Shown here: positions 50,439 to 58,826 of the stretch, piece by piece
Layout: every line of letters begins with the position of its first letter
Position numbering within the stretch: position 1 is the first letter of the stretch
Notes under the pieces: generated by a model
Seen by the model: only the letters and a program-made list of their open reading frames with translations
Database searches by the model: none
Told to the model about the DNA's origin: nothing
Origin: Gordonia insulae
GTDB taxonomy: Bacteria; Actinomycetota; Actinomycetes; Mycobacteriales; Mycobacteriaceae
Length of the DNA: 64,000 nucleotides
Direction of reading: 5' to 3'
Assembly (NCBI RefSeq): GCF_003855095.1
Contig: NZ_CP033972.1
Location: 5,766,001-5,830,000, forward strand
Position numbers and translations under genes: made by a program

Positions 50439-52826
50439 TCACCGACCCGTCCACCGGGGTGGGCGTTTGGTCATGAAGGCGGTGATGCCCTCGATGGTGT
50501 CCTGACTGACCAACAGGCTGTCGAGTGCACCGAAGGTCTCCTCGATGGCGTCGATCTCGTCCGGGATGGCGTCCGCGGCGTCCATCGCGCGCAGCGACTC
50601 TCGTACCGAGGTCGGCGAACACGCGAGGATCTCCTGCGCCACGGTGCGGGCCAGCGTCATCACCTCTCCGGACGGCGCGATCCTGCTCACCAGACCGGCG
50701 GAGAGCGCCTCGGCAGCGTCGAGGCGTCGGCCGGTCAGGATCATGTCCCGGGCCACCGCGCCGCCGACCGCTGCGGGTAGACGGACGAGACCGCCCGCGA
50801 CGGCGGCCAGTCCCACCCTGGCCTCCGGCAGTCCGAAACTCGCACCTTCGTCGGCGACGACGATGTGACAGGCCAGCGCTATCTCGCAGCCACCGCCCAA
50901 CGCGTACCCGTTGACCGCCGCGATGACGGGCTTGGGCAGGTGGCGTCGTGAGGTGAGCCCGGCGAATCCGTTCTTGGGCACCTCGAGACCGGCGCCGCCC
51001 GTCTGGGCGAGATCGTTGCCGGCCGAGAACGCCTGGTCGCCTGCGCCGGTGAGGATCGCGACCCACAGCTCCGGGTCCGCGAAGTACGCGTCGAAGATGG
51101 CGTCGAGCTCCTCGTTTGCCGCCGGGTGCAGCGCGTTTCGTGCGTCCGGTCGGTTGATCGTCACCTCCAGCAGGTGGCCGTCCCGGCGCATGGCGACATG
51201 GTCGTAGTGGTCCCGGAACGCGGGAATCGCCGGCGGGTGCCGGCGCAGCATGGATGCGCGACTCACATGGGCGCGGTTGCCGCGTGCCGAGGAACGGACG
51301 TAGATGGCCGTGCCGATGGGGTCCTCGCTCGCGAGCAGGTCGAACATCTCGTCGTCGTCGTGCTCGACGTTCGCCACGAACCGGCTGCCGTCGGCGAGGC
51401 GGCCGAGCACGATGCCCTTGCGGCTCCCGTCCTTTCCGGGAACCACCGTGTAGGTCTCGAGGGTTGCGGGTCCGTCGGCGTGATCGCGCGGTCGCACGGT
51501 CGGTGCGGCGTCGAGGGTCTCCTGAACGCCGGCCGAGTCGCCGGGATGCCAGTCGACGGGACGCGCGCTGTAGACGCCCACCGACGTCTTGCTGATGATC
51601 CCGCCGTTGGCGACGACGAGCGCATAGGACTCCGGGGACGTCCGTGCCCGGTCCACGGCCTCGGCGATCGCGTGCATGGAGTAGTTGTTGCCCGGTCCGC
51701 CGAAGAACGGGAGTCCGCCGGTCAGTGTGAGTCCGCGCGGGTCGTCGGGCCTCAGCCCGAGTGGATCGATGACGTTCGACACCGCTACCGGGAAACAGCT
51801 GTAGATGTCCAGATACGCCACGTCGTCGAGCCCGATCTCGGCGACGTCGAGGGCATGGGAGACGGCGGCGGCGGCCGCCGGTCCGGTCGAGAGGTCGGGC
51901 CGGCGCATCAGGGTCTGCTCGCGGGTGTCGGCGTGACCGTGCAGGAACACCCAGCGCGCCGGGTCGATGCCGAGCTCGCGGGCCAGTCGCACCGACATGA
52001 GTACCACTGCCGCCGCCTGATTGACCTGATCGCGAGCGACGATGAGGCGGGTGTACGGGTCGGCCACCACACGGTTGTCGGCGTCGACGGTGACGAGTTC
52101 GTCGACGGTTCGCGCGGTCGGCGCGGCGGCATGCGGATTCTGCGCCGCGACCCGCGACATCGGGGCGAAGAGCTCGCCCATCGACCGCGCATGGTCCTTG
52201 CGCGAGAGGCCGATCCGATGGCGCCGGGCGTTCTCCAGGATCGCGTACTGGGGGAGCGGCGCGATGAGTCCGTGACGTGCTTCCTGGTGCGACGTCAGGC
52301 CGGCGATGGCGAACCCACGATCCTCGAGCTGACCGCCGATCTGCTCGGTGTGATCCGGGCGGTCGGCCTCGTCGACCGACGAGACGACGTGGCGCACGGT
52401 CGACATCACCTCGGCGCCGAACAGGACGGTCGCCGTCGAGTCGCCGGCGCGGATTCCGGCGGCGAACTCGGTCAGGAGGCTCTGCGGACTATGGCCCCCG
52501 GTGACCCCGAGAACGGCGCGCCGGGGGTCCATGCCGACGCGCTTGCCGATCGCTCGCGGCATGTTGTCGGGACGGCCGAGCGGTGACGTCGAGAGCGGGC
52601 TCGATTCCTCGAACGTCCGCACGCCGACCACCGTGTCGATCTCGGCGGCGACCGTCGGGGCCGCGACGCCACTGTCGGCCAGGGCGGCGTGCACTGCTCG
52701 CGCCGCCAGATCGGCCTCGCAGAGGCCCGCGTAGTCGGCATCGGACAGCCGCTCGGAGGACTGGCCGACACCGACGATGACCGGCGTGTTCGGGTCGAGT
52801 TCGGACAGCTGGGCGGATCGCGGCAT
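50439..52826 (-). CDS. Thiolase-like / crotonase fusion protein
   Basis: A 795-residue fusion. Residues 1-430 are a thiolase-like acetyl-CoA acetyltransferase (DYSCFP-type YLDIYSCFPVAVSNV, PFFGGPGNNYSMHAIAEAV, ANGGIISKTSVGVYS); 430-535 are the extra C-terminal domain that goes with this thiolase group; 540-795 are an enoyl-CoA hydratase. The usual nucleophilic Cys of thiolases (NNQVCASG) is replaced (TGGHSPQSLLTE), so the thiolase half may not do classical thiolysis. The hydratase half keeps both catalytic Glu (LGGGCEIAL and FGLPEARVG). ATG at 52826 with GGAAGG upstream. Likely acts in breakdown of an unusual acyl-CoA. Confidence 0.9.
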   Translation of the reverse strand: MPRSAQLSELDPNTPVIVGVGQSSERLSDADYAGLCEADLAARAVHAALADSGVAAPTVAAEIDTVVGVRTFEESSPLSTSPLGRPDNMPRAIGKRVGMDPRRAVLGVTGGHSPQSLLTEFAAGIRAGDSTATVLFGAEVMSTVRHVVSSVDEADRPDHTEQIGGQLEDRGFAIAGLTSHQEARHGLIAPLPQYAILENARRHRIGLSRKDHARSMGELFAPMSRVAAQNPHAAAPTARTVDELVTVDADNRVVADPYTRLIVARDQVNQAAAVVLMSVRLARELGIDPARWVFLHGHADTREQTLMRRPDLSTGPAAAAAVSHALDVAEIGLDDVAYLDIYSCFPVAVSNVIDPLGLRPDDPRGLTLTGGLPFFGGPGNNYSMHAIAEAVDRARTSPESYALVVANGGIISKTSVGVYSARPVDWHPGDSAGVQETLDAAPTVRPRDHADGPATLETYTVVPGKDGSRKGIVLGRLADGSRFVANVEHDDDEMFDLLASEDPIGTAIYVRSSARGNRAHVSRASMLRRHPPAIPAFRDHYDHVAMRRDGHLLEVTINRPDARNALHPAANEELDAIFDAYFADPELWVAILTGAGDQAFSAGNDLAQTGGAGLEVPKNGFAGLTSRRHLPKPVIAAVNGYALGGGCEIALACHIVVADEGASFGLPEARVGLAAVAGGLVRLPAAVGGAVARDMILTGRRLDAAEALSAGLVSRIAPSGEVMTLARTVAQEILACSPTSVRESLRAMDAADAIPDEIDAIEETFGALDSLLVSQDTIEGITAFMTKRPPRWTGR

Positions 52827-52970
52827 CGGATGACCTTCCGGGGACGACGTTCGGAGGACGCACCATCTGACCACTGGCCGATGGCATCGTGCTGGATCCC
52901 ATTAATGCACCCGGTGCCGCCGTGCATCGCACGGACCCCCGAACATGTTCCACCCGATGACATGCGGAAG

Positions 52971-53001
52971 ATTACCGAGTAACGTTGATTACAAGTAATC
53001 A
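52971..53001. promoter_or_regulatory. Two adjacent short palindromes, possible operator
   Basis: TGATTAC-AA-GTAATCA (52986-53001) is a perfect palindrome with 7-bp arms, and TTAC-CGA-GTAA (52972-52982) lies just before it. Both are A/T-rich in G/C-rich DNA and sit between the divergent thiolase-crotonase gene and the hypothetical gene at 53032. The regulator is not encoded beside them. The rest of this 205-bp gap shows nothing I recognise. Confidence 0.45.
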
Positions 53002-53031
53002 GGCGTTGCGGCGCCGTGGAAAGGAATCGAA

Positions 53032-53550
53032 ATGACCGACACCGATACCTCTGTCGCCGGATGGCTCACCGGTCGCCTGCCCGACGACCTGTTCGTCGGC
53101 GCGCCTGACGTCCAGGTCGACCGCGAGGAGATCACGATCATCGGCACCATCGCCCCGCCGGAGGTCGACGCGGACGCGGATGACGCAGCGGTCCGAGAGG
53201 CCGAGGCCGGCCGGATCGCGCGCTTCCGCGAGACGACGCGCGACCAGCGGATCGAGGTGGCCCGCGAGGCCGAACATCGATTCGAACGCAAGGTGGCGTG
53301 GGGTGTGCGGTGCGGTGAGTCGTCCCAACTGTTCACCCATCTCGCGGTCCCGGTGATGACCCGGCTGCGTCAGCCGCAACGGCAGGTGCTCGACACCCTC
53401 GTCGCCGCCGGCGTCGCGCGCAGTCGGGCGGATGCCCTGTCGTGGTGTGTGAAACTCGTCGGCCGGCACACGGATTCATGGCTGGGCGAGCTGCGGGACG
53501 CGATGAGCAAGGTCGATGAGGTCCGCGACGCCGGGCCGACGGTGAACTGA
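53032..53550 (+). CDS. Conserved actinobacterial hypothetical protein
   Basis: A 172-residue cytoplasmic protein. The N-terminal part (residues 20-45, PDDLFVGAPDVQVDREEITIIGTI) is followed by an acidic/charged stretch and a helical C-terminal half (RLRQPQRQVLDTLVAAGVARSRADALSWCVKLVGRHTDSWLGEL) that looks like a DNA- or protein-binding helical domain. No recognised family. AAAGGA precedes the ATG by 7 bases. The stop codon lies in the first unit of a 16-bp tandem repeat. Confidence 0.6.
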   Translation: MTDTDTSVAGWLTGRLPDDLFVGAPDVQVDREEITIIGTIAPPEVDADADDAAVREAEAGRIARFRETTRDQRIEVAREAEHRFERKVAWGVRCGESSQLFTHLAVPVMTRLRQPQRQVLDTLVAAGVARSRADALSWCVKLVGRHTDSWLGELRDAMSKVDEVRDAGPTVN

Positions 53551-53587
53551 GTCGGCGGTGAATTGAGCCGGCGGTGAACTGAGTCGG
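53540..53587. repeat. 16-bp tandem repeat, three copies, over a stop codon
   Basis: CGGTGAACTGAGTCGG (53540-53555), CGGTGAATTGAGCCGG (53556-53571) and CGGTGAACTGAGTCGG (53572-53587). The stop of the hypothetical gene is in copy 1. The remainder of the 150-bp gap to the next gene shows no other feature I can name. Confidence 0.9.
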
Positions 53588-53700
53588 CGGGGGGTTTCGG
53601 TCACCGGGGTTGCAAGGGTTCTGCCGCCGAGGGCGGGCGACGACACTGTCTTCGCCGACCTGCACCGAGGCTGGTCCTGCACGACAGAAAGGTTCCCGCC

Positions 53701-54912
53701 GTGACCGTCACGACCGACCGGAGCTCTTACACCGACGCCGAACTCGATGAGGTGTTCGCGCCGATATTCGCACGAATCGCCGAGGGCGCCGTCGCGCGCG
53801 AAGTGGACCGCGCACTCGCCTACGACGAGGTGGCGTGGCTGAAGGAGGCGAGGTTCGGCGCGCTGCGGGTGCCGGTGGCGCTCGGCGGTTACGGCGCGTC
53901 GGTGCGCCAGCTCTTCCGGCTCCTGATCGACCTGGCGGCGGCCGAATCGAATCTGCCGCAGGCGTTGCGGGTGCACTGGTCGTTCGTGGAGGACCAGTTG
54001 CTCGCCGACGACGGGGAGGCACGTGACACGTGGCTGCGTGCGGTCGCGGCCGGCACTCTCGTCGGGAACGCGATCACCGAACCGGGCGCGGGAGCGATCG
54101 ACCGCTACCAGACCCGCCTCACCCCCGACGGTGACGGCTGGGTGCTCGACGGGACGAAGTACTACAGCACGGGCAGCCTCTACTCGGATCACATCCTCGT
54201 CGCGGCCGATCAGGACGGTGAGCGCGTCTCGGTGCTGGTCGACGCGGATGCACCGGGCGTCACCCAGCACGACGACTGGGATGGCTTCGGTCAGCGGCTG
54301 ACCGCCAGTGGCACAACGGATTTCAACGGCGTGACGGTGTCAGGGGACCGGATTCTCGGGCCGGGTTACGGCGGCGCGGGACGCACGTACGCCACCGCCT
54401 ACCTACAGCTGGTACAGCTGTCGGTGCTGGCCGGCATCGCCCGGCGCGCCTTGGACGACACGACCGCGTGGGTCCGTGACCGCACCCGGACCTACACCCA
54501 CTCGCCCGCGGATCTGCCCCGGCACGATCCGTTGGTGCAGCAGGTGATCGGCCGGTTGTCGTCGGCGGCCTACACGGCCAGGACGCTGGTGCTCGACATC
54601 GCCGCCGAACTCGACGAACTGCTGGACGCGGGCGGTCAGGACGACGTCCTGCTCGACCGGGTCGAGTTCGACGTCGCCCGGGCGCAGCAGGCGGTCATCA
54701 CCACCGTGCTCGACGCCACGACCCAACTCTTCGAGACCGGCGGTGCGTCGATCACCGCGGAGTCGCTGCGGCTCGACCGCCACTGGCGCAATGCCCGGGT
54801 CATCTCCGTGCACAACCCGTTGATCTACAAGTTGCAGGCCATCGGCGACCATGTGCTGAACGGTGCGGACCTGCCGTATGCGTGGAGCGCCGGGCAGAAA
54901 CCGTCCACCTAG
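53701..54912 (+). CDS. DszC/SfnB-like flavin-dependent monooxygenase
   Basis: A 403-residue protein of the acyl-CoA dehydrogenase superfamily, in the DszC/SfnB branch: FMNH2-dependent monooxygenases for sulfones, dibenzothiophene and similar sulfur compounds. Branch markers are NAITEPGAGAID, GWVLDGTKYYSTGSLYSDHILV and the end SLRLDRHWRNARVISVHNPLIYK. It would need a separate flavin reductase, which is not beside it. GTG start at 53701 with AAAGG 8 bases upstream. It overlaps the convergent gene by 4 bases. Substrate specificity unknown. Confidence 0.85.
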   Translation: MTVTTDRSSYTDAELDEVFAPIFARIAEGAVAREVDRALAYDEVAWLKEARFGALRVPVALGGYGASVRQLFRLLIDLAAAESNLPQALRVHWSFVEDQLLADDGEARDTWLRAVAAGTLVGNAITEPGAGAIDRYQTRLTPDGDGWVLDGTKYYSTGSLYSDHILVAADQDGERVSVLVDADAPGVTQHDDWDGFGQRLTASGTTDFNGVTVSGDRILGPGYGGAGRTYATAYLQLVQLSVLAGIARRALDDTTAWVRDRTRTYTHSPADLPRHDPLVQQVIGRLSSAAYTARTLVLDIAAELDELLDAGGQDDVLLDRVEFDVARAQQAVITTVLDATTQLFETGGASITAESLRLDRHWRNARVISVHNPLIYKLQAIGDHVLNGADLPYAWSAGQKPST

Positions 54913-55376
54913 ACCAACCACTCCCGCGTGTAGACGTCCTGCCACCGCACGGTGATGTTGCGCCGTGCGGTGGTCGTCGTCCGCGGACCCAGGGCCGACA
55001 CCAGCACATCGTCGACGACGTCGCGGACCTCCTCGGAGTCGGCCATCAGGTCGTCGCGGTACTCCGCGATCAGGCCGATCCGGACGGCGGTGACGGTGTC
55101 ACCGTTGCCGTCGATCGCCACGAACACGACCAGCCTGCCCAACAGTGCGCGTACGCGAATGGACAAGAGCTGCTTGATGATCCGGTCGCTCACCAAGACG
55201 CCCGGGCTGTCGGTGACCAGGGTCCGGGCGGGACGGCGGACGCGGCCCAGGTTGGCCGAGATGGCGTCGATCAGGCGCGCGACGTCACCGGCCGGCTCGT
55301 CGAGCCGACGACCCGCCTCCACCAGCCACGCGTCCGTCTCGTCGGAGTGCTCGTCGTCGATGTAGATGTCGTTCAC
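54909..55376 (-). CDS. Asp23-cluster associated protein
   Basis: A 155-residue cytoplasmic protein I do not recognise by name. It has an acidic start (NDIYIDDEHSDETDAWLVEAGRRLDEP), an alpha/beta centre (TDSPGVLVSDRIIKQLLSIRVRALLGRLVVFVAIDGNGDTVTAVRIGLIAEYRDDL) and a C-terminal part that looks like an Asp23-type or small regulator domain. It starts at a GTG that overlaps the sigma-factor stop (GTGA), so the two are co-translated. This suggests it modulates the sigma factor or belongs to the neighbouring Asp23 system. Confidence 0.6.
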   Translation of the reverse strand: MNDIYIDDEHSDETDAWLVEAGRRLDEPAGDVARLIDAISANLGRVRRPARTLVTDSPGVLVSDRIIKQLLSIRVRALLGRLVVFVAIDGNGDTVTAVRIGLIAEYRDDLMADSEEVRDVVDDVLVSALGPRTTTTARRNITVRWQDVYTREWLV

Positions 55377-56125
55377 GGTCGCGCTCCTCTCGGGTCCTGG
55401 TGGGTCGGTGTGTCGCGGTCCGGTCTGTCGCGGGCGGTCGTCGGGGGCGCACCCGGCCTCCACGGGGCCAGACGCACCGACAGGTACTTCCTGCTCCGCT
55501 GCAGATGCCCACGGACCGATCCCGTGCTGATCTGCAACACCCGTGAGATCTCCTCGGTGGAGAGCCCTTCGGTCTCGCGCAGCCACCAGGTGGCCCGCGA
55601 CGTGGTCGGCAGATTACGCAGCTCGGCACGCAGCGCGTCGACCAACGAGGCGTGCTCGGCTTGATCGGCGGGCAGCGGCTGGGGGTCGGCGAGGTCGGCG
55701 AATCGTTCCTCATCGGTCGGGATCTCGCGATGCCTGCGGTGATGATCGACTGTCTTGCGGTGCGCGATGGAGAACATCCAGGTCCGGAACGAGCTTCGGA
55801 ACCCGAAGTCGGGCAGCCCTTTCCATGCGTGTAGGAGCGTGTCCTGGGCGAGATCCTCGGCGGCGAGCGGGTCGCTGATCATCCGGCGCAGGTACCGCAG
55901 CAGACCGGGGGAGACCCGGGCCACGAGCACCCCGAACGCCTCGCGGTCGCCGACCGCGGCCGCTGCGGCCAGTTCGTCGTCCGACATCGATGTCAGCGAC
56001 AACGTCGGGGTTCCCGGCCCCGGCCGGCCCCGGGCAGCAGCACCCGCGCCGTTCCCGCCGCCCGCCGTCGAAGCGTCGATGTGATCGGCATCACCTGAAT
56101 TGCTGCGTGCACTTTCCGTGTCCAC
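55373..56125 (-). CDS. ECF RNA polymerase sigma factor
   Basis: A 250-residue ECF sigma factor. Region 2 is near residues 60-125 (AFGVLVARVSPGLLRYLRRMISDPLAAEDLAQDTLLHAW ... FRTWMFSIAHRKTVDHHRRHRE), region 4 near 150-215 (ALRAELRNLPTTSRATWWLRETEGLSTEEISRVLQISTGSVRGHLQRSRKYL). The first 47 residues are Gly/Ala-rich, so translation could start instead at Met47 (MSDDEL). Divergent from the Asp23 operon with 58 bp between starts and co-translated with the 54909-55376 gene. It probably controls the Asp23 operon and itself. No classical zinc anti-sigma gene is present. Confidence 0.9.
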   Translation of the reverse strand: MDTESARSNSGDADHIDASTAGGGNGAGAAARGRPGPGTPTLSLTSMSDDELAAAAAVGDREAFGVLVARVSPGLLRYLRRMISDPLAAEDLAQDTLLHAWKGLPDFGFRSSFRTWMFSIAHRKTVDHHRRHREIPTDEERFADLADPQPLPADQAEHASLVDALRAELRNLPTTSRATWWLRETEGLSTEEISRVLQISTGSVRGHLQRSRKYLSVRLAPWRPGAPPTTARDRPDRDTPTHQDPRGARP

Positions 56126-56183
56126 TGCGACTGACTCTATACAGGGGTTGCAAGGACCCGTTCAGGAGAACGAAGGAGTTCGC

Positions 56184-56687
56184 ATGTCGGATACGACCAA
56201 TCGTCCGCAGATGGCCACCGCCGATTCGGGCGCCGTCGGCGTGTCCGCGCCGACGCCCGGTACCGGCCTGGCCCTGGCCAAGAACGATTCCGCACTGGTC
56301 GGTGACCGCGGCCGGACCTCGATATCGGACACGGTGGTCGCGAAGATCGCCGGCATCGCCACCCGGGAGATAGACGGTGTGCACGACGTCGGGGGCGCGA
56401 CCGAACGCGTCGTCGGCAAGGTTCGCGACGTCCTGCCGGGCACCACCACGAGCACCACCCAGGGCATCGGGGTCGAGGTCGGCGAACGGCAGGCCGCCGT
56501 CGACGTGTCCATCGTGGCCGACTACGGGGTCGCGATCCACCAACTGGCCGCCGCGATCCGCCGCAACGTCATCGCCGCCATCGAGCAGATGACGGGTCTC
56601 GAGGTCACCGAGGTCAACGTCACGGTGCACGACATCCACTTCGGGGATGACGACGACACCGCCGACGAGGCACCGCGCGTGCAGTGA
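56184..56687 (+). CDS. Asp23/Gls24-family envelope stress protein, first copy
   Basis: A 167-residue Asp23-domain protein (domain near residues 45-150: ISDTVVAKIAGIATREIDGVHDVGG, GIGVEVGERQAAVDVSIVADYGVAIHQLAAAIRRNVIAAIEQMTGLEVTEVNVTVHDIHF). These small alpha/beta proteins gather at the membrane through AmaP and support the envelope under stress. First gene of a six- or seven-gene operon with overlapping or near-touching ends. GAAGGAG lies 6 bases before the ATG, and a -10-like TCTATA is about 45 bases upstream. Confidence 0.9.
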   Translation: MSDTTNRPQMATADSGAVGVSAPTPGTGLALAKNDSALVGDRGRTSISDTVVAKIAGIATREIDGVHDVGGATERVVGKVRDVLPGTTTSTTQGIGVEVGERQAAVDVSIVADYGVAIHQLAAAIRRNVIAAIEQMTGLEVTEVNVTVHDIHFGDDDDTADEAPRVQ

Positions 56688-57040
56688 TGACCGAACCGAG
56701 CACCTCAGCATCGGCGGGCGAGGTCGCCGACGCGGTGACCGCGATCCCCGGCGTCACCGGCCTGTACGGCGGTGTCTTCGGCGAGATCGCCACCTATCTG
56801 CCGGGCGGCCGGGTCAGCGGGGTGGTGCTGTCCGACGACTCGGCGCACATCCACATCGTGGTCGACCTCGGTCACGATCTGCGCGCGGTGGCCGCCGAGA
56901 CCCGCGAGGTCACCGAGCGACTCACCGGGACCCCGGCGGTCGTCACCGTCGAGGACATCAGCGCCGACGGTGACCTCGCCGCACCCCTACCCGCCGACCC
57001 GGTGCTCACCGAGCCCGGTACCCCCGAGAATCGAGGATGA
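56687..57040 (+). CDS. Small acidic Asp23-operon protein
   Basis: A 117-residue protein starting at the ATG that shares a base with the Asp23 stop (TGATG). It has an alpha/beta pattern like half of an Asp23 domain (AVTAIPGVTGLYGGVFGEIATYLPGGRVSGVVL, then HIHIVVDLGHDLRAVAAETREVTERL, TVEDIS), ending in a Pro/Asp-rich tail. Probably a diverged Asp23-like component. Conserved position in actinobacterial Asp23 operons. Confidence 0.65.
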   Translation: MTEPSTSASAGEVADAVTAIPGVTGLYGGVFGEIATYLPGGRVSGVVLSDDSAHIHIVVDLGHDLRAVAAETREVTERLTGTPAVVTVEDISADGDLAAPLPADPVLTEPGTPENRG

Positions 57041-57044
57041 CGTC

Positions 57045-57227
57045 ATGGCCAACAACGCGATGATCGGACTGTTCGCCGGCCTGCTTCTGGCACTCGCCGC
57101 GATCACCGGAGGTTTCGGCGGCTTCGTGTTCGCCGTGGTCCTCGGCGCGATCGGGCTCGCGCTCGGATTGCAGCGCGACGGTGTGATCGACCTGGGCGCG
57201 CTGCTGCGGAGCCGCAACCGTGGCTGA
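57045..57227 (+). CDS. DUF2273-like small membrane protein
   Basis: A 60-residue protein with two hydrophobic helices (residues 5-22 and 24-43; IGLFAGLLLALAAITGGFGGFVFAVVLGAIGLALG) and a short charged end. It matches the small DUF2273-type membrane proteins found in Asp23/AmaP operons. GAGGATGA precedes the ATG, and the next gene starts 8 bases before its stop. Confidence 0.8.
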   Translation: MANNAMIGLFAGLLLALAAITGGFGGFVFAVVLGAIGLALGLQRDGVIDLGALLRSRNRG

Positions 57228-57681
57228 GTCCGCCCTGGACACCCGCGGGGTGCTGACGATCGACGATCGGGTCGGCGAGAAGATCGCCGTCCGGGCGGCG
57301 CTGGGCGTCGACGGTGTCGTGCGGCACCAGACGTCGCTCGGCTCCCTGCTGTCCGGTTCCACGCCGGGTCGCGCGCTGGCCGGCGGTGATCACCCGCGGG
57401 CCACCGTCGACATGTCGGGGGCCGCCCCGTGGGTGCGGATCGCGATCGCGGTGCGCTGGCCATGCCCGCTCACCGAGGTCTGCTGGCAGGTCCGGTTCGC
57501 GGTGGCACGGGATATATTGCGACTGACCGGAATTCGGCCGTCGCGGGTGGACGTCACGGTGGCCGCGGTGCTGTCGGCCGCCGACCTCGCCGACCGCACC
57601 GGCGAACAGCGACCCGGATTCGTCGAATTGCCGCCGGCGTCGTCGATCCCGGCGGCCGACGATCGGGAGGAGTTGGCATGA
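57220..57681 (+). CDS. Asp23-family protein, second copy
   Basis: A 153-residue protein with an Asp23-like core (ISDxV-type start VLTIDDRVGEKIAVRAALGVDGVV, then VRIAIAVRWPCPLTEVCWQVRFAVARDILRLTGIRPSRVDVTVAAVLSA). Its GTG start lies inside the end of the preceding gene. A second Asp23 paralogue is normal in these operons; the two may form mixed assemblies on the AmaP anchor. Confidence 0.75.
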   Translation: MAESALDTRGVLTIDDRVGEKIAVRAALGVDGVVRHQTSLGSLLSGSTPGRALAGGDHPRATVDMSGAAPWVRIAIAVRWPCPLTEVCWQVRFAVARDILRLTGIRPSRVDVTVAAVLSAADLADRTGEQRPGFVELPPASSIPAADDREELA

Positions 57682-58268
57682 GCGAGACGACCGATCACGT
57701 GAAGACCGCGGTCGCCAAGACGGCCGACACCGATGATGAGAAGGTCTTCACCCCTGCCGCCAATCCCGCGGCCGCGATGGTCGGCACACTGCTCGGCCTG
57801 GTGATGCTCGGCCTCGTCGTCGTGGTGATCCGGGATCTGCTGATCCGGATCGGCTGGGTGTCGGGCTCCGAGTGGCTGCACGCGGCCGCCGACTGGGTCG
57901 CGGGGATCCGGTGGTGGAACTGGATGTGGGCGTTGGCGATCGGGCTCGTCCTGGTCGGTGTGGCGATGATCTGGCTCGCGGTGCGACCACGTCGGCGCAC
58001 CCACCTGAGTCTGAGCGGGTACGAGGTGATGTGGACACGCCGCGGAGACCTGGCCCGCCGATGCAGCGCCGCGGTGTCGACGATGCCCGGCGTGGATCAT
58101 GCGTCGACCGTGGTCGGCCGGCGCAAGGTGACCGTCACCGTCACCGCGCATGACGCGGTGGACGGCGACGAGATCGATCGGGTCGTCGGCGCCGTGTTGT
58201 CGGCTGTGGCCGAACCGTTTCGTGCCACGGTGAAGCTGTCCAGCCGGCGCGGAGGTGATCGCCGATGA
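57678..58268 (+). CDS. DUF6286-type membrane protein of the Asp23 operon
   Basis: A 196-residue protein with two membrane helices (residues 33-55 and 82-101), then a cytoplasmic or external Asp23-like fold (SCAAVSTMPGVDHASTVVGRRKVTVTVTAH type strands). It belongs with the DUF6286 proteins that sit in actinobacterial Asp23 operons. Coupled on both sides by ATGA-type overlaps (57678-57681 and 58265-58268). Confidence 0.75.
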   Translation: MSETTDHVKTAVAKTADTDDEKVFTPAANPAAAMVGTLLGLVMLGLVVVVIRDLLIRIGWVSGSEWLHAAADWVAGIRWWNWMWALAIGLVLVGVAMIWLAVRPRRRTHLSLSGYEVMWTRRGDLARRCSAAVSTMPGVDHASTVVGRRKVTVTVTAHDAVDGDEIDRVVGAVLSAVAEPFRATVKLSSRRGGDRR

Positions 58269-58822
58269 ACCGCGGACCCGCAGCGTGGCATCGGCTGACC
58301 GTCGGGTTGTTCGGGCTGATCTTCGTCGTGGTGGGGGTGGGCGCGCTGCTGTGGCGCGCCGACGTCGCGCCGGTGCGGGACATGATCGACCGAATCGATC
58401 AGGGAGCGGCGGCCCGCCTTGCCGAGACCGGTTGGTGGCCGGCGGTGCTGGTCGCGGTGGCCGTGATCGCGCTGCTGTGGGCGTGGCGTCTGATCGCCGC
58501 GACGATCCGGCCGGGCAAGGTCGAGGATCTGGTGCTCGACGGCAGCGATCAAAGTGGAACCCTCACCGTGGCACCCAAACTGATCGCCGCCGCGGTCGGC
58601 CAGGACCTGTCCGCCGACCCCACGATCGATCGTGTCGCGGCACAGGCGACCGATGATCGCGGACGCAAGATCATCCGGCTGACGGTGACCGCGGATCCGG
58701 CGCACAGCTATGCGGAGATCGCCTCGATCGTCGGTGACGCGGTCGAGGACATCCGGGATGCCGTCGACGGCTCAGGGATTCATGTCCAGGCGATGGTCCA
58801 CCTGGAGCGGCAACGATCATGA
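58265..58822 (+). CDS. amaP: AmaP-like alkaline-shock membrane anchor protein
   Basis: A 185-residue protein with two membrane helices (residues 12-30 and 60-78) separated by a short loop, then a C-terminal Asp23-like alpha/beta domain (KIIRLTVTADPAHSYAEIASIVGDAVEDIRDAV). This is the AmaP layout: it fixes Asp23 to the membrane. The start overlaps the previous stop (ATGA). The gene symbol follows the family role, not direct evidence. Confidence 0.7.
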   Translation: MNRGPAAWHRLTVGLFGLIFVVVGVGALLWRADVAPVRDMIDRIDQGAAARLAETGWWPAVLVAVAVIALLWAWRLIAATIRPGKVEDLVLDGSDQSGTLTVAPKLIAAAVGQDLSADPTIDRVAAQATDDRGRKIIRLTVTADPAHSYAEIASIVGDAVEDIRDAVDGSGIHVQAMVHLERQRS

Positions 58823-58826
58823 TCTC

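Noticed and set aside
53588..53700. Possible SAM-type riboswitch before the DszC/SfnB-like gene
   Set aside because: Some short G/C-rich pairings exist but none of the conserved SAM-I, SAM-II or SAM-IV core sequences.
53606..56155. Shared 12-mer GGGGTTGCAAGG at 53606 and 56144 as an ECF promoter element
   Set aside because: Repeated 12-mers are expected by chance many times in 64 kb, and the two copies lie at different distances from their genes.
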